Shown piece by piece: positions 25,231-33,277 of a stretch of DNA of 64,000 nt; the first letter of the stretch is position 1, and each line of letters starts with the position of its first letter. Position numbers and translations under genes: made by a program. The stretch is from the NCBI RefSeq assembly GCF_002561455.1, contig NZ_NTUP01000004.1, positions 161,609 through 225,608 on the forward strand. Reading direction: 5' to 3'. The notes below the pieces were generated by a model. It was not told the origin of the DNA. It saw only the letters and a program-made list of their open reading frames with translations, and did not search any database. This stretch comes from Bacillus sp. AFS015802 (lineage in GTDB: Bacteria; Bacillota; Bacilli; Bacillales; Bacillaceae_B).

Positions 25231-26457
25231 TTAGTTAACCACTTTTTTTACTACATTATGCGGGTTCTTTTTGTTGTGGAAAATCATTACCGCAAACGAG
25301 AAAAAGGCAACAAAGATTCCGATGACAAAGAAAATCGTTGAGACAGTAAAGTACTCTTTCATAGCCCCGGCTATTATTGTGCTGGCCGAAAAAGCCAATG
25401 TAGTAAAAGCAGTGGCATTCGCATACACTCTTCCTCTAATCTCATTTGGGATATTCAGCCCGAAAATGATACTGGCCATGACGTTGAATAAGCCAAAGTT
25501 CAAACCTAGTATAAGCACGACCACGAATAGAAACAGAGTTCCAACATCGAACAAAAGAAACGAGTAACAAACCCCGAATGAAAAAGGGAGTAAGTCGAGC
25601 ATCTTTTCTTTTTGGGTATCCTTTACTTTTGAAGCTGCCATTGTTCCCAGCAGCATTCCGATTGTCAGAACAGTCATCAACAGTCCGTAAGTGGCATTAT
25701 CCATATTTATTTCTTCAAGGTAGAGGAGCAAGAGTACTGTCAATCCTCCAAAACCGAAATTAAGGATCACCCAATAAAAATTTAGTTTTCTAATCAATGA
25801 TTGGCTGAATAGATAAAGAAACCCATCCTTCATATCTGCCACTATACCTTTATTCTTAGAAACTTTGTGAATGGGGATATAAACAAAATAGGAAAGAATG
25901 GCTGCAGCTAAATATGTGATGATGTCTAACTTAAGAGCGAAAGTAGGATTTGTAAACCCAATAATGGCAGCTGCTAATGCAGGACCGGCAATATTTATGA
26001 TTCTTTGAGTTGTTCCTTGTAATACTACAATTCTAGGGAAATTTTCTTTTGATACAAGCTCTGGGATAATGGCAGATCTTACTGGAACATAAAGCGCTTT
26101 TAATATCCCCATTAAAAATATTAGCGTGAAGATAATGTAAAGATTACCTGTAAATAGAACTGCTATCAAAAATATTGCTCTTAACACATCAGACGCTACA
26201 ATCATTATTTTTCTATTGTACCGGTCTGATAATGCTCCTAATAGGGGACCAAATAGAGCTGAAGGTATCGTTTCAAGAGCAAACGTCATCCCCATGGCAA
26301 AACCAGAACCGGTTCTTTCTAAAATTAAGATGGGTAAAGCTATTTTGGTTAATGAACTTCCAAAGAGGGATATAGCCCATCCTAAAAAAAACAAAAAGTA
26401 GTTTTTACTATAAAAAAAGAGACTTTGGACATCTTTAAAGGTTAATTTTTTACCCAT
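25231..26457 (-). CDS. MFS exporter of peptide module B
   Basis: The product has about 408 residues and twelve membrane helices, with motif A in 'GPLLGALSDRYNRKI'. It is paralogous to the MFS at 11427; both share 'SLFGSSLTKIALPILILERTGSGFAMG'-type openings and 'RGRVYANATAFTTLAFSASTIIAGA' in the second half. I placed the start at ATG 26457, a few bases after TTAGGTG; in-frame TTG 26466 is an alternative. It directly follows the TPR gene. The proposed cargo is the 22-residue peptide encoded at 28861. Confidence 0.8.
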   Translation of the reverse strand: MGKKLTFKDVQSLFFYSKNYFLFFLGWAISLFGSSLTKIALPILILERTGSGFAMGMTFALETIPSALFGPLLGALSDRYNRKIMIVASDVLRAIFLIAVLFTGNLYIIFTLIFLMGILKALYVPVRSAIIPELVSKENFPRIVVLQGTTQRIINIAGPALAAAIIGFTNPTFALKLDIITYLAAAILSYFVYIPIHKVSKNKGIVADMKDGFLYLFSQSLIRKLNFYWVILNFGFGGLTVLLLLYLEEINMDNATYGLLMTVLTIGMLLGTMAASKVKDTQKEKMLDLLPFSFGVCYSFLLFDVGTLFLFVVVLILGLNFGLFNVMASIIFGLNIPNEIRGRVYANATAFTTLAFSASTIIAGAMKEYFTVSTIFFVIGIFVAFFSFAVMIFHNKKNPHNVVKKVVN

Positions 26458-26466
26458 TTTCAACAC

Positions 26467-28734
26467 CTAAACAAGAGATTGATTTTCTTGAATTTTTTTT
26501 CTCAAATCAATAAACTCTTTATTTGTTGGAGATATCTCTAAAGCTTTATTGATTTCAAAATACGCAGAATCCCATTCTTTTAATTGGATATGAAGATGGG
26601 CTTTATTAAATTTTATCCATGGATCGGAGGAATTCTGGGTGACGGCTTGTTGGATGTATTCTTTTGCCTTTAGTAATTGATTTTCTTGACTGTAAATAAC
26701 AGCTAAGTTTACAAAGATATAAGCTGCATTATAAGAAGGGGCTAATTCTAAAGCATATTCCAGATCTTCTTTAGCTTTTTGCCAATAGCCCATTTCTTGA
26801 AATATTGCTCCCCGATTTATAAAGATTTCTACTCGGTTAGGTGCTATTTTTTCTGCAAAATTATAATCCGATATCGCTTCAGCACTCTTTTCTAATCCAG
26901 CAAAAGTATTAGCACGATTAATTAGAGCTGAAATAAATGCAGGGTCAAGGTCAAGTGCTGTTGAAAAATCATTAATTGCCTCTTTGAATTTACCTTTTAC
27001 GTAAAGTAGGTGACCTCTTGCATTCCAAGTATTTGGATTATCCGGCGATAACTTGACTGCATAATTGTAATGATCCCAGGCCTCTTGGTATTTTCCTAAC
27101 TTCAAGTACGCATTACCCAAGTTAATATACACTTCAACTTTTGGATACCCTTCATTTTTAACTCTATTATAATAGGAAACAGCCTCATCATATCTGCCCA
27201 TTTGCTGCAGGATATTTGCCTTGTTATTATATAAATCTAAATTAGAAGAGACTAATCTAATACCCTCATCAATATGATCTATCGCTTCATTCAAACGCCC
27301 GGAATCTTGTAGCACATATGCTGTGTTGTAATGAAGGATCGCATGGGTAACAGCATGTTCCCGGCCACTAAATGTTTCTTGGAATTTGTTAAGATTTTCT
27401 TCTTCAATTCTAATTGCCTCTTCATAATTCTTTTCCCTATATTTGATAAGAGCCCTAGAATTATTTAACCAAAGTCTTTCGAGAGTAGCTTTTTCGTTCT
27501 CTAGTCCTTGTATCTGTTCAAAACCCCTATCTAGCCACATTGGACCATATTTGTCTGCTTCATGTTTAATAACGAAAGATCCAATTGTGTAGCATAATCT
27601 TGCTTTAAAATATGGGTCTGCTGCCAATCTTAAACTTTCCTCTAGACTCTCAAGGGCTTCAGGGTTTTCTTTAAGTCTTATGTGTCCAACTCCTTTGATT
27701 CTTAGTAATTTTGCCTTCTGCTGATCATCGTATGCTGACCAGTAATGATTTTGGGAGTGGGTAACATAATGGACAGCCTCATGATAATATCCACTGATTC
27801 TGCAATGATACGCTGCGTCTTCTAACAATTCCACTATCTTATCATCGTTAAGTGCTTCCATATGAAATAAGAGTTTCGCATATTTAGAAGAGAGATCTTT
27901 TTCGGTTTTATTTAATAATGTTACCTGTTCTTGATGATATTTACTCTTTAGATCTTTATCTGCACCATGATATACAGCAGAATAAAGACCATCTTCATCA
28001 TTAACTCCGCAGCTCTCAATATAATCTTCCAGAATCTCATTTTTCTCTTTTGAATCTAGTTTTTGAAGTTGAGTATTAATATCTGTCCTTAGGGCATAAG
28101 AAATAGGGTTAAACAAAAATTCCCGATTAAAATTCACTTCAACTTGGTTGAAGACATCTTGCTTAGACGAAGTTAAGACAACATAGTATGAACAGACGGG
28201 TGAGCGTATGATGAGACGTTTTATAAGCTGAATACTTGAGTAATCACATTCATCGATATCTTTAAGTAAAAAAATCACTGGTTTTCGATTAGCATAAAGG
28301 TTGGGAATTTCCAGGAGGAAATTTATAATTCCGTTGAGCATACTGACAATGAAGCTCATCGTAAAAGAAGTAGGATTCTCATCCCTGGGGACATCCAGCC
28401 CTAGAGTGACATCTTCAAATAACTTTTTTTTCCGTAAAAAAGGCATCAATAAGCAAAGCGATTGTTTGTATTTTACTAGCAGAGAGGGATGATCTTTTTC
28501 AAGAAGTGTAATATATGGAGATATTAATTTTTTTACGAATGAATAAGAGTCGGTTATTAAACTTTTACAAGATATTTCATAGACAAAGTGGTCTTGCTTA
28601 ACCTGCCTGGCGAAATTAGATGTGGCAATCCTGCTTAAATCTGCATTTCCCTCTAAAAGATAAGAGCCAAATGAATGTTTTTCAATTTCTTTAACAAGTT
28701 CCTGAGTTACCTTGTTTATGCTGATGTTTTTCAT
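26467..28734 (-). CDS. TPR protein with degenerate AAA-like N-terminus, module B
   Basis: The product has 755 residues and the same plan as the protein at 12647. The N-terminal ~220 residues hold a Walker B-like 'VIFLLKDIDECDYSSIQLIKRLI' and no P-loop ('GSYLLEGNADLSRIA' stands where one would be expected). At least ten TPR units follow from about residue 330 ('AWDHYNYAVKLSPDNPNTWNARGHLLYVKGKFKEAINDFSTALDLDP'). The start follows GAGGAG. Conserved blocks such as 'DENPTSFTMSFI' and 'LERLWLNNSRAL' are shared with module A, so both copies come from one ancestor and keep the full length. Confidence 0.75.
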   Translation of the reverse strand: MKNISINKVTQELVKEIEKHSFGSYLLEGNADLSRIATSNFARQVKQDHFVYEISCKSLITDSYSFVKKLISPYITLLEKDHPSLLVKYKQSLCLLMPFLRKKKLFEDVTLGLDVPRDENPTSFTMSFIVSMLNGIINFLLEIPNLYANRKPVIFLLKDIDECDYSSIQLIKRLIIRSPVCSYYVVLTSSKQDVFNQVEVNFNREFLFNPISYALRTDINTQLQKLDSKEKNEILEDYIESCGVNDEDGLYSAVYHGADKDLKSKYHQEQVTLLNKTEKDLSSKYAKLLFHMEALNDDKIVELLEDAAYHCRISGYYHEAVHYVTHSQNHYWSAYDDQQKAKLLRIKGVGHIRLKENPEALESLEESLRLAADPYFKARLCYTIGSFVIKHEADKYGPMWLDRGFEQIQGLENEKATLERLWLNNSRALIKYREKNYEEAIRIEEENLNKFQETFSGREHAVTHAILHYNTAYVLQDSGRLNEAIDHIDEGIRLVSSNLDLYNNKANILQQMGRYDEAVSYYNRVKNEGYPKVEVYINLGNAYLKLGKYQEAWDHYNYAVKLSPDNPNTWNARGHLLYVKGKFKEAINDFSTALDLDPAFISALINRANTFAGLEKSAEAISDYNFAEKIAPNRVEIFINRGAIFQEMGYWQKAKEDLEYALELAPSYNAAYIFVNLAVIYSQENQLLKAKEYIQQAVTQNSSDPWIKFNKAHLHIQLKEWDSAYFEINKALEISPTNKEFIDLRKKIQENQSLV

Positions 28735-28759
28735 TAAACTGTTCGCTCCTCAATAGATA

Positions 28760-28787
28760 ATAAATAAAGACCCTTTTAGGGTCCTTA
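28760..28787 (-). terminator. Attenuator between peptide B and the TPR gene
   Basis: GACCC/GGGTC arms extended by flanking pairs are followed on the minus strand by TTTATTTATT. It has the same position as the hairpin at 14838 in module A. Confidence 0.65.
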
Positions 28788-28860
28788 AGGGGGGCCAAGA
28801 AGCTAAACATAACGAGTCGAACTTCTTAGCCAGATAAACATTTGATATTAAGTTAAGCTA

Positions 28861-28929
28861 TTATGGCCCATCATAACCATATTCATGAGAACGCATAGGC
28901 TCTACCATACCGATTTTTAATGATTTCAT
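28861..28929 (-). CDS. Tiny peptide B (22 residues), candidate precursor peptide
   Basis: ATG at 28929 follows GAGGGAGGG, and the frame ends with TAA at 28861. The peptide begins MKSLKIGMVEPMR and ends EYGYDGP. It shares the MKS[IL]K opening, the VE..R segment and a GY-D element with peptide A at 14939. It heads a TPR-MFS operon behind an attenuator and downstream of a PlcR box. I propose an exported signal or antimicrobial peptide; whether it is cut or modified cannot be seen. Confidence 0.65.
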   Translation of the reverse strand: MKSLKIGMVEPMRSHEYGYDGP

Positions 28930-29003
28930 CGTTATCCCTCCCTCAATTTGTAAATTGTGATCTCTCACAATTAGAATAGTATCAGACAAAAGACATTATG
29001 AAA

Positions 29004-29019
29004 TATGCAATGCTGCATA
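29004..29019. promoter_or_regulatory. PlcR box upstream of peptide B
   Basis: TATGCAATGCTGCATA fits the PlcR consensus exactly. On the minus strand TACTAT follows 22 bp downstream, in front of the peptide B gene. Confidence 0.8.
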
Positions 29020-29156
29020 TTGCCGGAATAATTAGATAATTTATCTGATATTGGGTTTTTACAGGTTGGTGAAGGGGGATGTTAGTTTTAAGGAAACTTC
29101 TTATAACAATAACGCGTTTAATATTGCTTCGAAAAACATTATAATAAGAAAAATAT

Positions 29157-29199
29157 AAAAAGCAGAAGATGACCTTTAGAAGGTTCATCTTCTGCTTTT
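29157..29199. terminator. Terminator of the DinB-like gene
   Basis: AAAAGCAGAAGATGA pairs with TCATCTTCTGCTTTT. It lies just after the minus-strand gene at 29205. Confidence 0.75.
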
Positions 29200-29204
29200 G
29201 ACTC

Positions 29205-29672
29205 TTAATCTATGAGGATGCGATTATCATTGATATTCGACTCTTGTGGCACATACCCAAGGTTGCTGGCCCAAATACTTATCTGTCCTATATGATGAAA
29301 TTCTTGAATAATTACCTGGTGCAAACTATTATTCAAAAGTTGTGGAGTTCCGAAGCCGTCCTCCTTTTGGATCGCATTTGACTCAAATTGATTCTCGGCA
29401 ATGAAAGCCCTTATAAAAGGTCTAGTATATCTTGAATATTCTACTACTTCTTCTATTGTAAGCATAGACTCTTTGTTGTTCTGAATTAAGTCAGGCTTCT
29501 CTTTAATAATGCTCATCCAATGTTGTTCTTTATAAATTAGATGAAATAACGTTTGAATAATATTTTGCATATCTTCCGACTTGCTATCAATTAATTTATT
29601 ACCTAAAACCTCCATACACCACTCCAGCCATTCATCTCTAACTTGCCAATTATAAAAGAATAAATCCTTCAT
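29205..29672 (-). CDS. DinB-like four-helix protein
   Basis: The 155-residue product starts at ATG 29672 after GGAAGGTG; the first frame position at 29705 lies before that site. The opening 'FFYNWQVRDEWLEWCMEV' and the late 'LHQVIIQEFHHIGQISIWASNLGY' match the DinB/YfiT fold with its three metal-binding histidines (here 'LFHLIYKEQHW' and 'EFHHIGQ'). Such proteins include thiol-dependent transferases. It is divergent from papR, and the PlcR box between them could serve both. Confidence 0.75.
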   Translation of the reverse strand: MKDLFFYNWQVRDEWLEWCMEVLGNKLIDSKSEDMQNIIQTLFHLIYKEQHWMSIIKEKPDLIQNNKESMLTIEEVVEYSRYTRPFIRAFIAENQFESNAIQKEDGFGTPQLLNNSLHQVIIQEFHHIGQISIWASNLGYVPQESNINDNRILID

Positions 29673-29728
29673 ATATTCACCTTCCATATATAAGTAATTT
29701 ATCAAATTTTAAGATAATTTGTTGTAAA

Positions 29729-29744
29729 TATGTAAATTTGCATA
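29729..29744. promoter_or_regulatory. PlcR box upstream of papR
   Basis: TATGTAAATTTGCATA fits the PlcR consensus exactly. TATTAT follows 21 bp downstream on the plus strand, and the papR start is at 29806. The DinB-like gene begins 57 bp to the left on the other strand. Confidence 0.85.
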
Positions 29745-29805
29745 TTTTTCATGAAAATTATGGTTTATTATACACTTATCGAACGATAAACAGGAGGTTG
29801 TGCTC

Positions 29806-29946
29806 ATGAAAAAAGTCATGTTAGGATTTTCGTTTATTTTATTACTAATTGGTGCCATCGCTCTCAGCAGCGATAAGGGAGTTTCGCTGGGGCAAAATGA
29901 ATCGGATCTTCCATTCGAGCATTCTATTGAAAACCCTGAAGTTTAA
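29806..29946 (+). CDS. papR: PapR-like quorum-sensing pro-peptide
   Basis: The 46-residue product follows CAGGAGG. It has a signal peptide (MKKVMLGFSFILLLIGAIALS) and a tail with ESDLPFEHSIENPEV. SDLPFEH matches the heptapeptide pattern of PapR from the Bacillus cereus group (for example ADLPFEF), which is exported, trimmed and re-imported to activate PlcR. Unlike B. cereus PapR, in which the heptapeptide lies at or next to the C-terminus, eight residues follow here. The gene is convergent with the PlcR homologue, and the two stop codons overlap by three bases, whereas in B. cereus both genes run in the same direction. Confidence 0.85.
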   Translation: MKKVMLGFSFILLLIGAIALSSDKGVSLGQNESDLPFEHSIENPEV

Positions 29947-30809
29947 TTTAAGTATTTTTGTTTTTTTTCATGAATGATTTTCTCATAATATTTAAGATCT
30001 AAAAGTTTAAAGAAAAATAGAGCTTTCTTATAACATTCAGAAATTTCATCAAAGGGGTAATGAAGCTTTTCAAGACATTCGGCTTTTTGAAAATAGACTT
30101 GTCCAAGTAGGGACATATCATTTTTTTTACAAAGTTCTTCAATTGCCTTATCAAGAGTGGAAAGAGAAAGCTCTATTTGATTATCTAAGAACAGTACTTT
30201 ACTCAAGTTATAGAGTACTTTAATACGAAAGGCAGTATACTCATTGCTCTCTATCTCAGTATTTAATATTGAATCATAATTACGAATACTTTCTTTAAAT
30301 TTTTTCTTCTCGGCATAGATATTAGCAATGGAATTTTGAATGAACAAATCCTGGATAATATTTGTTCCAAAAGTCTGCTGCTTTAATAGAAGTTTTAGTT
30401 CTGTTAAACAAGTATCGGAATTAATTTTCTTTAGATAATAAGCAGATACATAATATTGCCATGATAAAAATTGTTTGAACTCAGGATGACATTCAGTTTT
30501 ATTCAGTTCCTTTTCCACTGATTTAAAAACTTCAATGTAATTCTTATTCTGAACTAATGTCAATATTTTCTCAGTCAGACTATTCTTATAGGCGATATTA
30601 TCATGAATTAGAACTTCGAAAAAATAAAAAGTGGGCACCTTAAGCTTATTGGCAACAAGATGAAGAATATCAATACTCGGAAATACATCACCTTTTTCTA
30701 GTCTGCTGATCTCTGATTGATTACAAATATTTGAAGCTAGTTGGTTTTGTGTCAAATTCCTAAGTTTTCTCAACTTTCTTATCTCTTTACCTAATACTTC
30801 TTTATCCAA
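29943..30809 (-). CDS. plcR: PlcR homologue, peptide-activated regulator
   Basis: The product has about 288 residues (B. cereus PlcR has 285). The XRE domain 'LGKEIRKLRKLRNLTQNQLASNICNQSEISRLEKGDVFPSIDILHLVANKLKVP' is followed by TPR helices, including 'HPEFKQFLSWQYYVSAYYLKK' and 'LFIQNSIANIYAEKKKF', blocks I recognise from PlcR. I placed the start at TTG 30809 after GGAGGGG, which agrees with PlcR length; an upstream ATG at 30878 would add 23 residues. The ligand is expected to be the SDLPFEH peptide encoded next door. No perfect PlcR box precedes plcR itself. Confidence 0.85.
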   Translation of the reverse strand: MDKEVLGKEIRKLRKLRNLTQNQLASNICNQSEISRLEKGDVFPSIDILHLVANKLKVPTFYFFEVLIHDNIAYKNSLTEKILTLVQNKNYIEVFKSVEKELNKTECHPEFKQFLSWQYYVSAYYLKKINSDTCLTELKLLLKQQTFGTNIIQDLFIQNSIANIYAEKKKFKESIRNYDSILNTEIESNEYTAFRIKVLYNLSKVLFLDNQIELSLSTLDKAIEELCKKNDMSLLGQVYFQKAECLEKLHYPFDEISECYKKALFFFKLLDLKYYEKIIHEKKQKYLN

Positions 30810-31111
30810 AAAAGCCCCTCCAAATAAATAATCTATTGATAGATTAGTGTTATAAGTATTTAGATCCATATGTATCAATTATAAAGTTATGAGGGTTATA
30901 TGTGAACTGTAATTGTAAACATATGTTTTATAGTAGTGATATAGTACTGAATCACACGGACCGTGAACTGGTGATAACTGGATGCGAGATAGGCTCATTA
31001 AAGTACATTTTTTAGTTAATTGGAAGGATAAGCTTGAAGTTGGGTCAATGGCTACCCAGGGAAATCAATATCTCTTAACAAAGCTAAGTAAATAAAAAGG
31101 AGAAGGTTTCA
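30810..31111. other. Intergenic region between plcR and the RiPP-like cluster
   Basis: This divergent promoter region has no gene. It contains the plcR leader (minus) and the leader of the nucleotidyltransferase gene (plus). No PlcR box was found, so the cluster on the right may not be a direct PlcR target. Confidence 0.5.
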
Positions 31112-31933
31112 ATGGATAACAACGTTAAAAATTTACTGAATAATCCAAATGTTATTATTGGGTACTTGAATGATATCAATTTTGATGATTGTATCGTGTA
31201 TTTAGCTGGATCTCTTATGGAGGGATTTGGGAATTCCACTTCTGATATCGACGTTTATGTTATCTGTGATGTGTTTCCTGCAATGAAACAAGATGAAGAA
31301 ATCGCTCAAAGTTTTCTACAGAGTGAACAGACCTTAATCCGTAACGTCATTCATGAAAGTATTCGATTGGATTTTGAATATTGGACCTGGTGTGAGTTTA
31401 ATAAGGCGGTTAACTCATTGAATGGTCTAAATTTTAAAACAAATGAATACATAGAGCGGATTTCAGATGATGAATATGATTTGCTTCATAGATTGAAGTT
31501 TGGCAAGCCCATTATAAACTTTGAGAAATTTGAAGAAGTTTATAACAGTATTGATTTTGATAATCTGGGACATTATCGTGTAGCAGTCGAGAATGAGAGT
31601 TATCAAGGTTTGTTGGAAGATTTACAGGGTGCATATTTATCTGGAGATTATGGTTCCGCATTTTTTTTATCTCGATTGTTCCTGGATCGAGTGATGACTT
31701 CTTATTTGGCAGCCCATGGAGAAACAAACCCAAATTCAAAATGGTTGTATAGAAAGGCACTTCGATATCAAGAAAAAACAGGGGATACAGGCCTCTTGAG
31801 TAAGTACATTGAATTGCAAAGTCAACCGTTTGAATTAGATACCATTAATGAATTAGTCAAAGCAACGATAAAGTATGCACAATCGTTAAATATAAAATCT
31901 CAATCTACACTGAAAAATAAACAAACAAGTTGA
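31112..31933 (+). CDS. Nucleotidyltransferase at the head of the RiPP-like cluster
   Basis: The 273-residue product starts after AAGGAGAAGG. The motif 'LAGSLMEGFGNSTSDIDVYVI' is the GS-x10-DxD core of minimal nucleotidyltransferases, which move a nucleoside monophosphate from NTP to a hydroxyl or phosphate. A third acidic residue in 'IRLDFEYW' completes the site. The C-terminal half is helical, as in kanamycin-nucleotidyltransferase relatives. Nucleotidyltransferases of this kind accompany some Firmicute lasso-peptide clusters. Here it stands 23 bp before a PqqD-type gene, so it probably modifies the peptide or an intermediate. Confidence 0.75.
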   Translation: MDNNVKNLLNNPNVIIGYLNDINFDDCIVYLAGSLMEGFGNSTSDIDVYVICDVFPAMKQDEEIAQSFLQSEQTLIRNVIHESIRLDFEYWTWCEFNKAVNSLNGLNFKTNEYIERISDDEYDLLHRLKFGKPIINFEKFEEVYNSIDFDNLGHYRVAVENESYQGLLEDLQGAYLSGDYGSAFFLSRLFLDRVMTSYLAAHGETNPNSKWLYRKALRYQEKTGDTGLLSKYIELQSQPFELDTINELVKATIKYAQSLNIKSQSTLKNKQTS

Positions 31934-31956
31934 TTGAAATAAGGAGGAAATGAAAC

Positions 31957-32208
31957 ATGGTGCCTGCACAGAATATGTTTGCTAGGTTTAGCGTAATAAA
32001 TGGTACGAGCTACTTGGCTCTTAATTATGATTTGTTTGAACTAAACGATGTTGGACAGGTGATTTGGGAGTCTATCGATGGAGAGAGGGATATAAAGGGT
32101 ATTTCACAGAAAGTTGCACTTAAATACAAAACAGAAGTTAATGACGTAGAAAGTGATGTACAAGAATTTGTAGATGTATTAATTGAAAGAGGACTAGCTG
32201 AGGTCTAA
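31957..32208 (+). CDS. PqqD-family RiPP recognition element protein
   Basis: The 83-residue product follows AAGGAGG. 'SYLALNYDLFELNDVGQVIWESIDGERDIKGISQKVALKYKTEVNDVESDVQEFVDVLIERGLAEV' has the strand-strand-helix-helix-helix pattern of PqqD and lasso B1 proteins, which hold the leader of a precursor peptide and present it to modifying enzymes. The precursor candidate is encoded 130 bp downstream. This is the clearest sign that the cluster makes a ribosomal peptide product. Confidence 0.85.
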   Translation: MVPAQNMFARFSVINGTSYLALNYDLFELNDVGQVIWESIDGERDIKGISQKVALKYKTEVNDVESDVQEFVDVLIERGLAEV

Positions 32209-32338
32209 CCTGATAGATTTACCCTTATTTTCAACATTAATCATAATTGAGGTTTCTCCTTAATTATGAACGTGGTTTAACAGATAGGGAATTCAATATG
32301 GGAAAAGGGCACCGTTACAAGGGGAGGAGGGGATACAT

Positions 32339-32398
32339 ATGTACAAAAAGCCAACTTTAAAACAAGTAAAGCTAGTAGCTGGAAATCTTCCTAACTAA
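32339..32398 (+). CDS. 19-residue precursor peptide with a lasso-leader-like motif
   Basis: A very strong site (GGGGAGGAGGGG) precedes ATG at 32339. The whole product is MYKKPTLKQVKLVAGNLPN, then TAA. Y2, P5 and L7 match the YxxPxL motif by which lasso B1/PqqD domains bind leaders. If the leader ends near G15, the core is only about four residues (NLPN), far too short for a lasso. Long hairpins follow the gene (32405-32490). Size and setting resemble PqqA- or MftA-type scaffolds more than a bacteriocin. Confidence 0.7.
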   Translation: MYKKPTLKQVKLVAGNLPN

Positions 32399-32404
32399 TT
32401 ATTA

Positions 32405-32490
32405 AGACGATTGCCCAGAGAAAGTTCAATTTACGAATTGAATGGCAATTGTCTGAGTTCAGATTTCACTTGAACTACTATTTAAGTGAA
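32405..32490 (+). other. Hairpins after the precursor gene
   Basis: AGACGATTGCC pairs (one G-T) with GGCAATTGTCT, with an inner TTCAATT-TACG-AATTGAA stem. A second hairpin, TTCACTT/AAGTGAA, follows. There is no T run, so they may mark the 3' end of a stable peptide mRNA or limit read-through. Confidence 0.6.
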
Positions 32491-32573
32491 GAAATAAGTT
32501 TTTTACCTATCAAACGGTGCCCTTTTCCTTTATTGAATCTTTATCTACACGTAAATTTTTGGAGGCAGAAATA

Positions 32574-33251
32574 ATGGTTTTAGATTACTTCATATTTGGT
32601 TTGTTTTTTGCATTTGCAATGATCTCAACAAATTTAATTAGAGAAAAAATTAATGGATCGAATTTAAAAGACATAGTTAGAATAACGATTTTCTTCTTAC
32701 CTTTTCTTACTCCAGCAATATTCTTTGGATTACCTACCTTTTCTTTTACCTCTGAGAGTGGAATATTTCCTTATTTCATTGCAACTGGCTGTGCAATTTT
32801 CGCACTAGCTATTCAATATAAGGACTATAGCTCTTTATTAAGAAATGAGGTATATCCGCTTTTACCGCCAATTACCACAAAGGCCTTTATTGGTATTGAA
32901 TCTTCAATCATTGGCAGTGCGATCTTTGAAGAAATCTTTTACCGTACATACGTACCGGATTCTGTATTTTGGATTGAATGTATTGTTTCTGGAGGTCTTT
33001 TTTCGTTGTCGCACTATATTCACCCCTTGACTAGAAAAACCTTCACTGCCAGATCTTATGTGATATTGTTTCTGCTAAGTATTGCATGGTACTACTCCTA
33101 TAAAATAAGCGGAACTTTGTTACCAGCAATCATTGGACATCTTGTCTATAATTCATCGTCCATCATAATCATTTTCCGGAGGTACTTGTATTCACGACAA
33201 GAAGCAAAAAATCTGGCAATCAAACAAAAAGGAACTGGAATGTATACTTAA
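32574..33251 (+). CDS. CPBP-family intramembrane protease
   Basis: The product has about 225 residues. ATG at 32574 follows GGAGG; the GTG at 32517 is upstream of that site. It has about seven membrane helices and the CPBP motifs: 'IFEEIFYRTYV' (EExxxR), 'SLSHYIHP' and 'AIIGHLVYNS'. These glutamyl proteases cut substrates at or in the membrane and occur in bacteriocin clusters for leader removal or immunity. Position between precursor and exporter genes favours leader cleavage. Confidence 0.8.
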   Translation: MVLDYFIFGLFFAFAMISTNLIREKINGSNLKDIVRITIFFLPFLTPAIFFGLPTFSFTSESGIFPYFIATGCAIFALAIQYKDYSSLLRNEVYPLLPPITTKAFIGIESSIIGSAIFEEIFYRTYVPDSVFWIECIVSGGLFSLSHYIHPLTRKTFTARSYVILFLLSIAWYYSYKISGTLLPAIIGHLVYNSSSIIIIFRRYLYSRQEAKNLAIKQKGTGMYT

Positions 33252-33277
33252 TTCAACAAATATTGGAGGTCCAGCCA

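Noticed and set aside
32339..32398. The 19-residue peptide as a true lasso precursor.
   Set aside because: The leader motif fits, but the core would be about four residues, and no lasso cyclase or B2 protease is in the window.
32339..32398. A microcin C-like peptide because of the C-terminal Asn.
   Set aside because: No MccB/ThiF-type adenylating enzyme lies in the cluster; the terminal Asn alone is weak evidence.
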